Source: Pseudisothecium myosuroides
Taxonomy: Eukaryota > Streptophyta > Bryopsida > Hypnales > Lembophyllaceae
Assembly: GCA_951799445.1 (NCBI GenBank)
Contig: OX637291.1
Span: 10,418,501 to 10,482,500 of the forward strand
DNA: 64,000 nt
Reading direction: 5' to 3'
Part shown: piece after piece, positions 1 to 11,400 of the stretch
Layout: every line of letters starts with the position of its first letter
Numbering within the stretch: position 1 is the first letter of the stretch
Program-made: the position numbers and the translations under genes
Notes under the pieces: model-generated
Seen by the model: only the letters and a program-made list of their open reading frames with translations
Database searches by the model: none
Told to the model about the DNA's origin: nothing

Positions 1-922
1 ATTTTACACTAGTTGTTGGACCTCCCTGTCTATTGCTCTAGACTAATATGAGAATGTCTGGAAAAAAATTTCGAAAGCTTTGATCGTGTCCAACCCAAGA
101 TATAAGCATTTCAAGTGAAGAAAACAAGTTTTTTTGCTCCTAAATTTTGTACTACAGATTGTGAATTAAATTTTTTTTATGTTTGAAGAATTGAATCGAG
201 AGTTTGGGAAAAAAGAACCCCATGATTTTCATTCTTGAGAAAATTGTTAATTCGAAGTAAGTATGAGATAGAAGGAAAACTAAATTGTTGAAATCAATAA
301 GATGATGTTTCCACACTATGTTTCTCTCGTACTGGTTTACATTATGCAAGCTAGGGTCCAGTATACGGTTTAGAGACTCACAGCTGAAAGACTTTTCAGT
401 AAAAGACTATTATAAATAAATGCACACGGTAGCACCAAGTTGCCTGCTGAAAGAAAGACAACAGGGTTGCTACCTGTTCTGAAAGTGGATAGTAGAAAGT
501 CTGTACATGGAATGAGGCTTGCAAATGGGCTACATACACACAAAAAGATCTTCCCTACGCATCCATGCATCCATGCAGTCAATTTACTCAAAATTTAGAA
601 ATCTTGTGCAAAACCAAATTAGTAATCACAATATAAGACTAGATGCATTCATCACAAGTTTGAGCAGAAAAGACTCCTGATTCTGTCCGAAAGAAAGGAA
701 TGAACAGAGAATCACTATCGACATTCCACAATAACGCTTGGCAAGATCCCGTGCGTAATTGATCGCACTAGAATCAGAATGTGCATTTAGTCACAATATG
801 TACAGTGCAGAAAGCCCGCCTTAGGTGTCGCTACTGCCATCTTTACAATAAAGCCCTCAGTTCAAATTGCAAGCAAAGGTGCGAGCATTGTTACCCTCAG
901 CTACCCTGGTATTATAACTACG
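1..922. other. Intergenic, no gene seen
   Basis: This is AT-rich sequence downstream of the LENG1-like gene, whose stop codon is at 923. Open frames here are short and do not resemble a protein family. The right part probably includes the 3' untranslated region of the minus-strand gene. I saw no RNA gene or clear repeat. Confidence 0.5.
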
Positions 923-2471
923 TTACCTCGCATTGCCGAAGCTTTGATGGTAGTATGGGCGACCGCTTGGGTTGACATTGCCATACCCATTGTCACCATT
1001 CATTTTCCTGCTGGCGATCACCACCTTGCGAGCTTTATCCCTTTCCTGCTGCTCTCGTTGCACTCTCTCGGCTCTTAACTCTTCTATCGTCTTGCGTCCA
1101 GTCTTTGCCTTCTTTTCTTTCCTCTTGGCATGCTTCTCACTTTTCTCTTCCTTTCTCCTGCTTCGCTTCTTGGGGCTTTCCTCGTCTGCATCCCAAGATA
1201 TCAGTCTATCAGCATATTAGAGGAAAAAAAGAAAAAAACTTTTCTCCTTTCGAAGACGTGGGATGATTTGGGAGAGTAGAGCAATAGCTATGTCAAGTAT
1301 AAGGTAAAGGATATTAAAACTGTTAGGGGACCTGAGCCGTTTCGTAAACCGACTAACAGCAACTCATCTACTCATACACTTGGTGGGACTTATTAGAGGA
1401 AGGTGTCCGCAGGACTTGGCAAACTGTCTATGACTGATATTTGACGGAATGGAAATGGGGTTGTGTACTATCACGTTTAGCAGTCTGCAAACTCCCATTT
1501 TGGAGTTGCAGAAGAAATTCATACAGTGATAAAAGTTGATCTCAACAGATTTGGATCTAGTACCCAAGGATCTCTCCACAGCTGTATAGTGATCTCGAAA
1601 GAATCACTCCTACATATTGATTAACATGTTGAAAGTGACGCAAATAGTATCCTCTACTTAAGATAACACGTCTGTGCCTTGGTATCTTTAAGAGTTAGAA
1701 GTTATACTCTAACGGAATGAAATCAATAAGATGGGAGTTTCAAGGTATGCATTGGAAAAGAGAGAAAACGATGGATCTAAGAATCTAGGATCGAAAACCT
1801 AATGCTGCGCAGAGGACTATTGAATGCAAATCAGAGGCAAAACCCTAATTGAAGCAGTGAAGAAGGCATACTGTACCAGGACTGCTTGACCTTCTTTTGC
1901 GCGTTCTGTCAGATTGGTCACTCGTTCTGTCGACCATGAAGCGTTTGGTCGAGTACCAAGGTTTCTTCCCACTCTTACCAACCAATCCACAACCGAATTC
2001 GTATCCTTCATCTTCAGGAGCACGGACCGCCTTTTCCATCTTTTTGAGCTCGCGAATGTCCTGCTTGTCGAGACCTCCTCTACTGTGCACTTTCAGGTCG
2101 TTTATCCAATCCTTACTGCCCTTGGCTTTCTCACTCGGATCAGTACTAGCAATTTCAAACAAGTTGAAATGTTGTGGTCCAGCAGCTTCGACAACAGCCT
2201 CGGCATCTTCATCCTCTCGTACAATTTCTGGCAGTGGCTGCTCTGCTCCTTCGCTAATTCGTAATTCAAGAGGATCCCACTTCTTCGCTTGAGCGGCTTC
2301 GCGCAGCTTCTCCAGACGAGATTCGGCTTCTCGTTGCCGATCTTGCTGCTTCTCGACCGCCTCCTGACGAGCCGCCTCTTCCTCGTCCCGCTTCACCTTC
2401 TCCCGGTTGTCGAAATTGTACACGTTCCACCGCTTCTGCGGTAGAATGTTGAGACCTCCATGACCTCCCAT
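923..2471 (-). CDS. LENG1-like nuclear protein with CIR N-terminal domain
   Basis: Two exons in transcript order, 2471-1877 and 1185-923, joined by a 691-bp intron with phase 1 (donor CCTG|GTACAG, acceptor TGCAG|ACGAG). They give 285 aa. The start MGGHGGLNILPQKRWNVYN, the charged coiled region after it (about residues 20-75) and the end SFGNAR match the plant members of the leukocyte receptor cluster member 1 family, which begin with the CIR (CBF1-interacting corepressor) N-terminal domain. The middle has a KKPWY motif and the C-terminal part is very lysine- and arginine-rich, with an IEELRAERVQRE segment typical of the family. Expected location is the nucleus. The exact function is not established, though the family is linked to splicing and transcription complexes. 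A second in-frame ATG lies one codon upstream at 2474; I chose 2471 by family similarity. The family assignment is strong and the function is uncertain. Confidence 0.85.
1350..1670 (+). repeat. Dispersed repeat REP-1, copy in LENG1-like intron
   Basis: This is an intronic segment resembling 41555-41875, 57084-57301 (continuing at 58233) and 63225-63535. Shared landmarks in order are a start like CAACTCATCTACTCATACA, then a TTGGTGGGACTTATTA block, then GTACCCAAGGATCTCTCCA, then TCACTCCTACATAT, then a GTGACGCAAATAGTATC block. The copy is diverged. I see no terminal inverted repeats or coding capacity, so the class is unknown. Confidence 0.6.
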
Positions 2472-2601
2472 CACGAAAAGATTCTAAGCCTTCAGTTTCT
2501 CAACCTAAACGATCATATCTCTCTCAAAATGATCAACACAGCGACTACTTATTAAGTTCCATCACACACACAAGGCTTGACAAACAAGCCTTCCAAGCAC
2601 A

Positions 2602-2610
2602 AAACCCTAA
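2602..2610 (+). promoter_or_regulatory. Telo-box (AAACCCTAA)
   Basis: AAACCCTAA lies about 130 bp upstream of the LENG1-like start codon. Telo-boxes are common in promoters of plant housekeeping genes. The same motif precedes the SCYL1-like, RLSB-like and TMEM70-like genes in this window. Confidence 0.5.
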
Positions 2611-2960
2611 AAATCGAAAAATCGAACAATCGAAAAATCGACCGTCTGTTTCCCGTGAAACGAAAACTGCACTCTATTAACCAAAGAACCGATTCTCAAC
2701 ACTCTGCTTCAAAACCTAAGCGCCCGCAAATCTCCTTAAACGATCAACGCAAAGCGTACTACTCCAGTTCCATCACAACACACGAAGCATTAGAACAGCA
2801 AGTAACCCTAATATCAAAAAATCTCCCAAGAATTGGCCTCCCTACTCGTAACAAAATAGCGCAAACTGCAATCCAATTCTGTCAATAAAAGATAGGCAGA
2901 AAACTAAAAAAACTTCTGGCCACAGGAAATTTCTTAAGAAGCCCACACAAATCATTTTGG

Positions 2961-3170
2961 GCGAACAAACATTCATTCATCGCCCCTTTCTCATCAGCTT
3001 TATACAACTACTGTATTTCTAAGGAGAAAATGAATGAAAAGTAAAAGTAGGGCTCACGCCAACGAACAAATATTCATTCATCGACCCCCTCGTCGTCCGT
3101 TTCTCATCAACTTTATACAATCTCCCAGGAGAAAATGGATGAAAAGTAAAAGTAGGGATCACGCCAACGA
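2961..3170 (+). repeat. Tandem duplication of about 105 bp, two copies
   Basis: Copy 1 is 2961-3062 and copy 2 is 3063-3170. Both carry a CATTCATTCATCG block, a TTTCTCATCA block, then GGAGAAAATG, ATGAAAAGTAAAAGTAGGG and CACGCCAACGAA. It lies in the upstream region of the glutathione transferase gene and may double any regulatory sites inside the unit. Confidence 0.75.
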
Positions 3171-3417
3171 AGAACCATTCCTGAAGCAGTTTATCATCCA
3201 TATCAAGGGATGATATCCGAACCTGCTCACTAGGATGACATTCATCCTCGCGTGCCTTCAAAGGAGAGCTTGAGCGTGGCGAGCTATGGCGGGCTTGGCA
3301 ATTCAGCAACAACAAAATTCTCGACTAGCTTAGCAATTGAAATTTGTTTTCAAAAAATTCGACAAGCAATTGGAGCTCCGTCGGTCGCCAGCAAAGAGTT
3401 TTCAGAGATTCTTAGCC

Positions 3418-6352
3418 ATGGCGACTCTAATGTCATTTTCTCGCGTATTGAATTCTGTTCCCGTTGTGGCCAGTCCGTTTCCCCATCCGCGCTCGTAAGC
3501 CTCGTCTCTCATATTTTCTGCTGTTTTTCTCGACGCGACCTTAGGATTAGGTTTTCTTTTCGGTTGAAATCAAGATTTGAAAGAATGGAATGTTTCTGGT
3601 GGTGTCGAATGAAGGTTGTCATATATTTCTGTGTCACAGGAATGCGCAAATTGATTTGAAGTGGTGAATTGTTATTGAAATTGTATTATTAGAGGGCTGA
3701 CGGGCTTTCATGGTCGCGGATCTTGTGCAAATTATATCATGAAGCACTTTATTATTTTAGAAAAATGAACGTGGAGGATACTGCCATTATTGAGGATGTG
3801 TGTTAGAATACTTAATTTCTTTGGCTGTGATGTGTCAAAGCAGCGTACAATCTGTGGATGCTTCGAGAATTCAAATTTCGCCACCCTGTGAGAAGATTGG
3901 GAGACGCTGTTCATCTCGATCAGCCAGGGAATCGCGGTTAAGTAAACATTCCGGAAGAAAGTTTACGCGCATTGTGACATCCAGGTAGATTTCAAAGCGT
4001 GTTAACTTTAACTTCGTTTTTGCGGTGATCTTGTTGGTGGCACCAAATGATCAACTGAGTTTCGTTTCGGCTGTAATTGCGTGCTCTTCGATGTCTCATT
4101 TTGGCGAATTGCAGCTTCGAGAACAGTGGAATTCTTGATTCCAAATCCCCAAGTCCGACACTTTTCGACGGTACGACTAGGTGTGCGCTTCTCTTCTTTA
4201 GTCACGACTTTGTAATTACCTGTATTTGTGAACATCTGTCAGCCGTTTTTGATAAGGATTGTTGACAAAGGCAATCTGTAGTTGCATGGTTAAATGTATT
4301 TTCCGGAAATATTCTGGGATGAGCGTGATTTGTTGTCTGTTTGGAGAATTTAATCCTCTAATGGGGGATTGAATGTAGGTTGTACTTCAGCTCCAGATGC
4401 CCTTATGCACAGCGAGTCTGGGCTGCTGTAAAATACAAGGTAATTGGCATCGTCTCTCTTTTATTATAGAAGCGAAATAGATGATGAAAATAGTAGAGTT
4501 ATTTCTTCATCGAAAAATTGCCTGATTAGTTCTGATAATCAAATCGTGACACGATGTCTCTTGTCATGCGAATCACGTAGACGACTTCAGTATACTGTAA
4601 TTGGCATGTGCTTAGGTCAAAGTCGGCACTTTAATTAATAACTAATATCATTCCTATTCAGATTTGAAGATATCAGGGGGTTCGTGCGTTATGGTTTTCG
4701 TTGGAGTCGCTTCGTTACTTGTCTGACAAAATTTTGACATTTCCATTTCTCATTCGGTTGATGGGTGCAGGGTCTGGATGAAATAGAGTGCGTAGAAATT
4801 AGTCTCGCGGATAAGCCTGTATGGTTTAAAGAGAAGGTGTACCCCGCTGGAAAAGTAAGGATGGCATCCTTGGTTTCTTCGTTATTCGTTTTTGATCGTG
4901 CCCAGCAACCTCGATCCAGGACATTGGCTCTCCCTATTAGAGAACTTCACACTCATCGTTAGAACGTTTCATTGCTTACTTAGTAATATGTGGCTGGAGT
5001 GCTTCAGGTTCCAGCTCTGGAGCACGATGGTAAAGTGATTGGCGAGAGTATGGATTTGCTTAATTACTTGGATGAACACTTTCGCGGGCCGAAACTGGCA
5101 CCCACTGTAAGCAATCTGCGACATCTAACCTTGTCGTTACTTTTACTTCTGCGGGGTTCTGGGCATCTTTATGGAGCTAGCAGTGTTTAGTTTTGATGGT
5201 ATGGTTGTTAACGTGAAACGCGAGCAGGAAGAGATCAAGGAACAGGCAGCTGCAGAGCTTTTAGAGTATACTGATACTTTTAACAAAGTAGGCTTCACAG
5301 GACTAAGCATGAAGAATTCAACTCCAGATGAGATCGGTACAGTTGTAGGTATGGTACATGACGTCAAGTCCTCCGCATCTGAGATCATTATATTGTTTCT
5401 TGTCTGCATCTCCCCTCCCGAAATTGACAGCACGGACGCAGGTGCTGATTGTAAAAGTAATTGAAATGCAACGGTCCTGCTCACTTATCATATTCATGTC
5501 AATCATTGGCTTGTGCAGCTCCTGCGTTCGATTATGTGGAAAACGCCCTTAAAAAATTCTCAAGCGAAGGGCCGTTTCTTTTGGGAAATTTCGGACTAGT
5601 GAGTTGAGCTCTTTTCCCGTCAATCTTCAATTTGAAGTGCAGCATAGAATTAACTTCATGCTATTGTTTATTTGGAATTGATTTTCTTTTCCCCCTCCTG
5701 TCAGGTGGATATCGCGTATGCTCCTTTCATCGACAGATTTGAAGTCGCATTTAGCGGAATAAGAGGCGTCAACATCACAGCAGGCCGACCGAAACTTTTA
5801 AAATGGATTGAGGTAACATACGTTCACACAAGTTGAAGTTCGAAAAAAATATCTTAAAATGGGATTGAAGCGTGAACCATTAATTTGATACATATGTGCT
5901 ACGTTGTCCTTATGGTTTAGCAGCTATGATAATTTATACTCGGTATTTATCCAAGTGTTTCTCAATCTTCTTCAGTGATAGTTTTATATTATGGCTAGAA
6001 AAACACTTATCGTGACTTTGAGCAGGCCATGGACAAGGTGGAGGCATATTCCAGCACCAAGATTGACCGGAAATCTTTGCTCGAATTGTATAAAATGATG
6101 TTGGTAAGCCCCTTGTTTGAGATTTTAATGAAGTAACTGCGTCATGGATAAAAGAAATTGGTGCTAACACTGCTACTATAAGCTTCATATTTGGCTCTGG
6201 AGTAATACGGTCATGTGAGAAGCACAAAGCCAGCAGCCTCTGGAGGATCTGATACTTCCTGCTTGAGCTTGCAGGAGAATGACTACTTCAGAAGAGTTGG
6301 TGTTGTTTCTGACCAAACCAAGTCTGGTGAAACGCCAGCAGCTGTCAAGTGA
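3418..6352 (+). CDS. GSTL: Lambda-class glutathione S-transferase, plastid-targeted type
   Basis: Exons: 3418-3494, 3841-3984, 4115-4180, 4379-4439, 4771-4854, 5008-5106, 5228-5336, 5519-5598, 5705-5812, 6026-6103, 6275-6352. They give 327 aa. The first 80 or so residues are rich in Ser and Arg and poor in acidic residues, like a chloroplast transit peptide. Then come SPTLFDGTTRLYFSSRCPYA, with the CPYA catalytic cysteine of the lambda class, then VPALEHDGKVIGES (the cis-proline and glutathione-binding segment), YLDEHFRGP, EYTDTFNK, and the helical C-terminal domain with GPFLLGNFGLVDIAYAPFIDRF. Lambda enzymes use cysteine chemistry (thiol transfer, deglutathionylation, reduction of quercetin-type adducts), not classical conjugation. 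Exon 7 could start earlier. If the last intron is retained, translation instead stops at 6136 with a different tail. Family call is strong and the ends are less sure. Confidence 0.88.
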
Positions 6353-8414
6353 AGACGGGCTCTGCTTTCCAGGTGCTTCCAGTATGATAACAATCAAGGG
6401 GTGGGTATAAGCATCTAAACTTGTCGGCCGTTAAATTTGACGGTGAGTATTTTTCTGAAGCAGTATAGTCTGCATTTAATAACACAGTAGGGATGGGATT
6501 GGAGTCCCGCAACTCGGTGGTGTAAGTTAAACGCCAATTATGGGGTGTTAATTTATGACACTATAAGCTTCTGGGTTCCCTCTTCTCTTAATGACTGTGA
6601 GGACCATTTTTCCCACTTCACAACCCTCACAGACTAGCAATCTTCCTAAGTTCCTATTTCGCTTCCTCATTGATGCCAATCGTCAAGTACAGTCCCCTAC
6701 CAAAAGTTTCCGTGATTGCAATTCAGACCATTCGCTTTCCTTTGCACAATCTTGGATGCACTTGATATTTTTTGTATTGCACAATCAACATTCATATCTT
6801 ACCCAATTCCAATCAAGCATATAAAATTTTTGTTTCAAAAAACCCAAAACTCCATTTTTGGTGAATTTTTTCATTTAATTTTCATGGTTTTACATGATAA
6901 TTCATTGAAAAATATTGGTGACAAATTTTTTTTAAATCGATTGCAGGGATATGTAGGAAACATCCATACGCACATTTTTCCCTCAACAAGCATCTCCAAA
7001 AAAGTTTCACAATTTCCTCTATAGAGATTTTAATGTTAGTGTGACAATGCCCTAAATTTGAAAAATAGATATCTCTTAATTGTAATTAGATTTTTCTATT
7101 TGTCCTTCACATAGTAACTGATTTCATACATGTGAATATGATGGTGCAATTACTTTTCCAAAATCTAATTACAATAAAGAAATATTTATTTTCCAAAATT
7201 AGGGCATTGTCACCTCAACATTGAAATCTCTATAAAAAGAATATTGAAACTTTTTTATAGATGCTTGTTGAAGGAAAAATGTGCATATGGATGTTTCCTA
7301 CATATATCCGCAATCCAAATAAAAAAATTCATCACCAATATTTTTCTATGAATTATCATGTAAAACCATGAAAATTAAATGAAAAAATTCACCAAAAATG
7401 GAGTTTTGGGTTTTTTGAAACAAAAATTTGATATACTCGATTGGGATTGGGTAAGATATGAATGTTGATTGGGCAAGATTAAAAATGTCAAGTGCATTTT
7501 ACATTGTGTGAAGAAAACGGAATGGCTGAATTGCAATCACGGAAACTTTTGGTAGGGGACTGTACAGTACAGTAAATTACACTAACTATCGTCCACCATT
7601 TGCGCACTGGGTAACAAGAGTCTGAATGGGTGTGGATTTGAAAAATCTGAAATTTATTGCTGATTTCTTTCCACGCTAAGACTACGATATCAGTGAACAT
7701 GCCAACTTCGCTTACCATTTTAAAGAAATTGTTAGAGGATATACATGAAATTTATCATCCTACAAAGGATTTGCATTATGTTGGAGAGGCTCCATCTACT
7801 GTAGTTCATAATTAAGATTACGGTACTAAAAATAGCAAGCAATAGGCAACCCATTCACATGAATCACTATTCAGAAGCGTTGTTGGATGCTCCCCTCATT
7901 CAACTCCAACAGGCAAAATATTACGTTAGTGAGAATTAAACCAAAAGGCCAAAAGGGCAAGCTTGTAAGAGGAAAAATAGCATCACCAAGTTGACATAAC
8001 TCAGAAGAAATAAAAGGGACACCAGCACTGGGCTTGAGCACGACGAATAGTGAAAGCGAGTAATGTTGTCAGACAAAAAATAGTGACAGGTACGGTTATC
8101 ATTTCTTGGTTAAAAAAAATATTGAATAGTTATCTTTGCTTAAATTAAGTTCTCTTGCAAGGATAGGAAATGACACCCTACCTCCACTGTTGCATAATGA
8201 TACGTGAATGTTGAACGCTGCACACTTGAAAAACTGAGTGCGAAGAATAAAGACAACACAAAATAACCAAAGAAAACATCGCACACAAGGGACGGATAAG
8301 AACGCAAAGAATGAAGATGCACCCAACTGCAGCGACTCTTATTCCTCAACCAAGAAGAGGCAATGGCCTCACTATAAAACATATGGACATGAAAGGCAAC
8401 AATAACAACAGATA
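6353..8414. other. Intergenic between convergent genes, mostly a transposon
   Basis: This stretch holds the 3' flank of the glutathione transferase gene, the foldback element at 6690-7562, and the 3' flank of the SCYL1-like gene. I see no convincing coding sequence. Open frames inside the element are products of its AT-rich arms. Confidence 0.6.
6690..7562. mobile_element. 873-bp foldback element with TA target duplication
   Basis: Two long arms (about 6690-7096 and 7158-7562) are reverse complements over nearly their whole length, separated by about 60 bp. The ends are CAGTCCCCTACC and its complement GGTAGGGGACTG, both flanked by TA (6688-6689 and 7563-7564). Terminal CAGT with a TA duplication is typical of the Tc1/mariner superfamily, so this looks like a non-autonomous foldback member. 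There is no transposase. Transcribed, it would make a hairpin of roughly 400 bp. Small indels and substitutions distinguish the arms, so it is not brand new. Confidence 0.85.
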
Positions 8415-11400
8415 CTAGTCTGAACTCCGCTGAATACGCTGGGCCCCGAGTTTCATAGGCGCTGCTCTACCCCGACCTCTAGACGCACCACCAATTGACA
8501 CGTGTTGCGCTTGCTGCCTCGGTCCACCAATGCCACTAGCTTTCGGTGCCGAGGGGTTCAAAGCACGCACTGAGGTGGAAGGAGCAGGCGCTGCAATGGC
8601 TGCCCACGGATCATCATCGTCTCCCCACCCATCCGCAGTTTTGGTACTGCTTTCCTTCACTCTATCCCCACCTGCAAAAACATCAAAATTAATGTCACTG
8701 AGCTTTGGATCTCGCTAAGAACACTAAATCATGGAGTTCATAGGCCTAAAGAATGGTATATTTTACACTGATTAGAACAGACGAAGTATTTGCTTGGTGT
8801 GGGCGGATTAAAGGTAAGCACAATTAGTTCACTGGTCCAGAACCAGGGAGTTAACTGATTGAAATGGATGTTTATTTCATTTCATTCCAAGTTAGTAGGC
8901 GGGAGATGCGACCTGATAAAACTTCCGAGTATTTATCAATTAATTCCATTTAGATCATTGGCGCCACTGGGTTGGAGCCGGCGGGGTCTACGAAGCTACA
9001 AAGAGTTGAGTCTGTTTGAAGAAGAGAAAGTTTGACTCACTAGGTTTTGTGACAATTCTTGCGGCGGTGGCTGTTGTTGTGGAAACAGGTTTTTGCAGCG
9101 CAACAGGCTTTTGCTGTGTGGTGGTCACAGGTTTCTGCTGTGCGGCTCGTATTCTCGCTAAAGCTGGTGCTGGTTCTGCAGGTAAGTCCATGTCTCCCCA
9201 TCCATCTTTCTCCTCGTCGTCGTCGTTTGCGAAAGCCTGTTCTTGCGCATCTCCCCAGCCGTCGGTTGATGTGGGAGATGCTGAAGCGGGCTCGTCTGCA
9301 TGAAGGCGGGGCTGAGCACTAGTGTGTGTAGGAACAGTTGGAGGAGCACTGACGCCTTGAGGTACCGAAGCTGCATCAAATAGACATCAATGTGACATCG
9401 ATGTTATAGATAGGAGGAAAGAAGTAAAATATAGTATAAAAATGTATTATATAAATTTTTCACATATATTTCAAGAGCGAAGGAGGTATAGTGTAACTAT
9501 AAGATACATTACTATCGATATCAATTTTATGTACTAGATAAACAGTCGAGGGCGAGGAGACACAAGACGGATATCAGACATAACCCTCCCCTTTAATAGA
9601 GTAAATCAGAACCATCAGATCTTGGAGATCCATAGCTCAATGAGAGCATGAAGGAAGACGGCTAAAGAATCTCTCTTCCAATCGTAATGCACCCGGTGGC
9701 AACTCAAGCAGGAGAGTGTTACGAGTACGGACAGACCACCTCAAACTAGATCTTCACATTGCCAGGGAATGATTCCCATCCTCACAATAGTAGTTAAGCC
9801 ATACAGCCTGTCTCTAAAGTCAAGACAGCGAAATATACAAACCAACACTAATAAAAGACTGCACCCAATAGATCTCGCATTCAGTTTAGGGTTTTAAACA
9901 CACCTGTCATACTTGAGGAGACGGAAGAAATTTCAGCAGCAGCAGCAGAAGAAAGGTCTGAGCTCTTGCTTTTCGCGGCCAAAGAGCCCACTGCCCACCT
10001 GTTACAAGAAAATAGAAATTAACTTCTACAGCAGAACTATAGACAGGATAGAAATAAGCTATTTTTCACACGTCTTCATGATGTGTCTGAGCATAAAATT
10101 AGTGACGAAACTCGGAAGGCCACCATTAGGGGAACATATCCAGCAAGAAGAATGTGGGCACCTAATTCCGTTTTCAAATCCATTTTAAATTACGTGAGAG
10201 AGAACTTTCGAAATGCAATAACGAACCATCTTGATTCCTTCACAATGTTGCTTTAGTAAAGTTCTTAAAAAAGATAACAAGCTATGCACACAGAATTGTT
10301 GAACTAAATTAGTTCTTCTCAGGTTAAGAAGGTTACCCTAGAAGGCCTGAGCCAGTAGATGCTGATATATTTGCAGCAGGAGCAGCACTTCCAGCAATAT
10401 CTCCTGATTTTAGCTGGTACATGCACCAGTTGTTAGTCCACGAGAGGAAATACAGAAAACATAAAAGCCTATACAACTAGAGGCATCGGAACATCGGACG
10501 GGGTCCAGTGGGCAACCTTCTAATCTTCCTGAAGTGAAAACTCTGAACAAGTTCCACACACCATTGCACAGCAGTACTACTAGACATTCAGAACCATACG
10601 GATCAACTTCAATCAATAGATTCCTCTGACTTTAGTATAGAAAGCATATCTGCAATGCAATACCTTGGCGTAATAAGTTTTGACAGATTGCACAAACTGC
10701 TCTGTGGCCTCAAAAGCCCTTGTCCGAACATCCCTGCACACATCAATCTATGATTAGGCGAAAAAATCCAGCTTGAGTGAATACAAATGTCCAACAGGAC
10801 CAGAAAAAACTCGAAACAACTGAGCCCGATACAAGGTTCCAAAAAGAAAGGCTAAACTACTTCATAGCACAGAAACACTTGATTTAGGAAATATGCAGAT
10901 GAGAGGTTGTACCCATCCGCGTCAACTGTCAGAACCACGAGATGTGGTAGAATACGAGTGGCAATTTCTGTTGCATCGTAATACTCAGCAGTTGCCATGA
11001 GAGCCATAATTCCTGCAAGAGTGGACACACAATTCCAATAAAACTTGTGCCATTTGTTAACAATCAGTGGAGCTCAATTCGCAACCATGCGTTCAGATGC
11101 ATGTCCAGACCATCCTGTGAGGAGCTTGCTTTAGCAATGTAACTATTAAATGCTATGCAGGACATGTAAGTCCCATCCACCAAATTCAAGCATTGCTTTC
11201 ATCCAAATGGGGAAGCTTCGTAGAAGAATTTGAGGTATTTCTAGCCCAAGGATTGTGCTGGCTTTCTAAGAACAATGCATTTTCCAAAGTCACAAAGATT
11301 TTCAAAGTTTGACTGTAAGGATAATCTCTTATCATCATGCTTAACATCTTATGTTTTTGATATCAACAGCAAAAAGAATCATGAAAGTCTTATATCGTAG

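Larger units (their letters stand above)
2472..3417. promoter_or_regulatory. Shared upstream region of two divergent genes
   Basis: These 946 bp separate the start codons of the LENG1-like gene (minus) and the lambda glutathione transferase (plus), so both promoters must lie here. The left part has a telo-box at 2602-2610. The right part has a tandem duplication at 2961-3170. A 103-codon open frame at 2577-2888 is low-complexity and not convincing as a gene. Confidence 0.6.

Noticed and set aside
2577..2888. 103-codon plus-strand frame upstream of the LENG1-like gene
   Set aside because: It is Lys/Ser/Gln-rich, made of A-rich repeats (AAATCGAAAAATCG), lies in a promoter region, and resembles no family.
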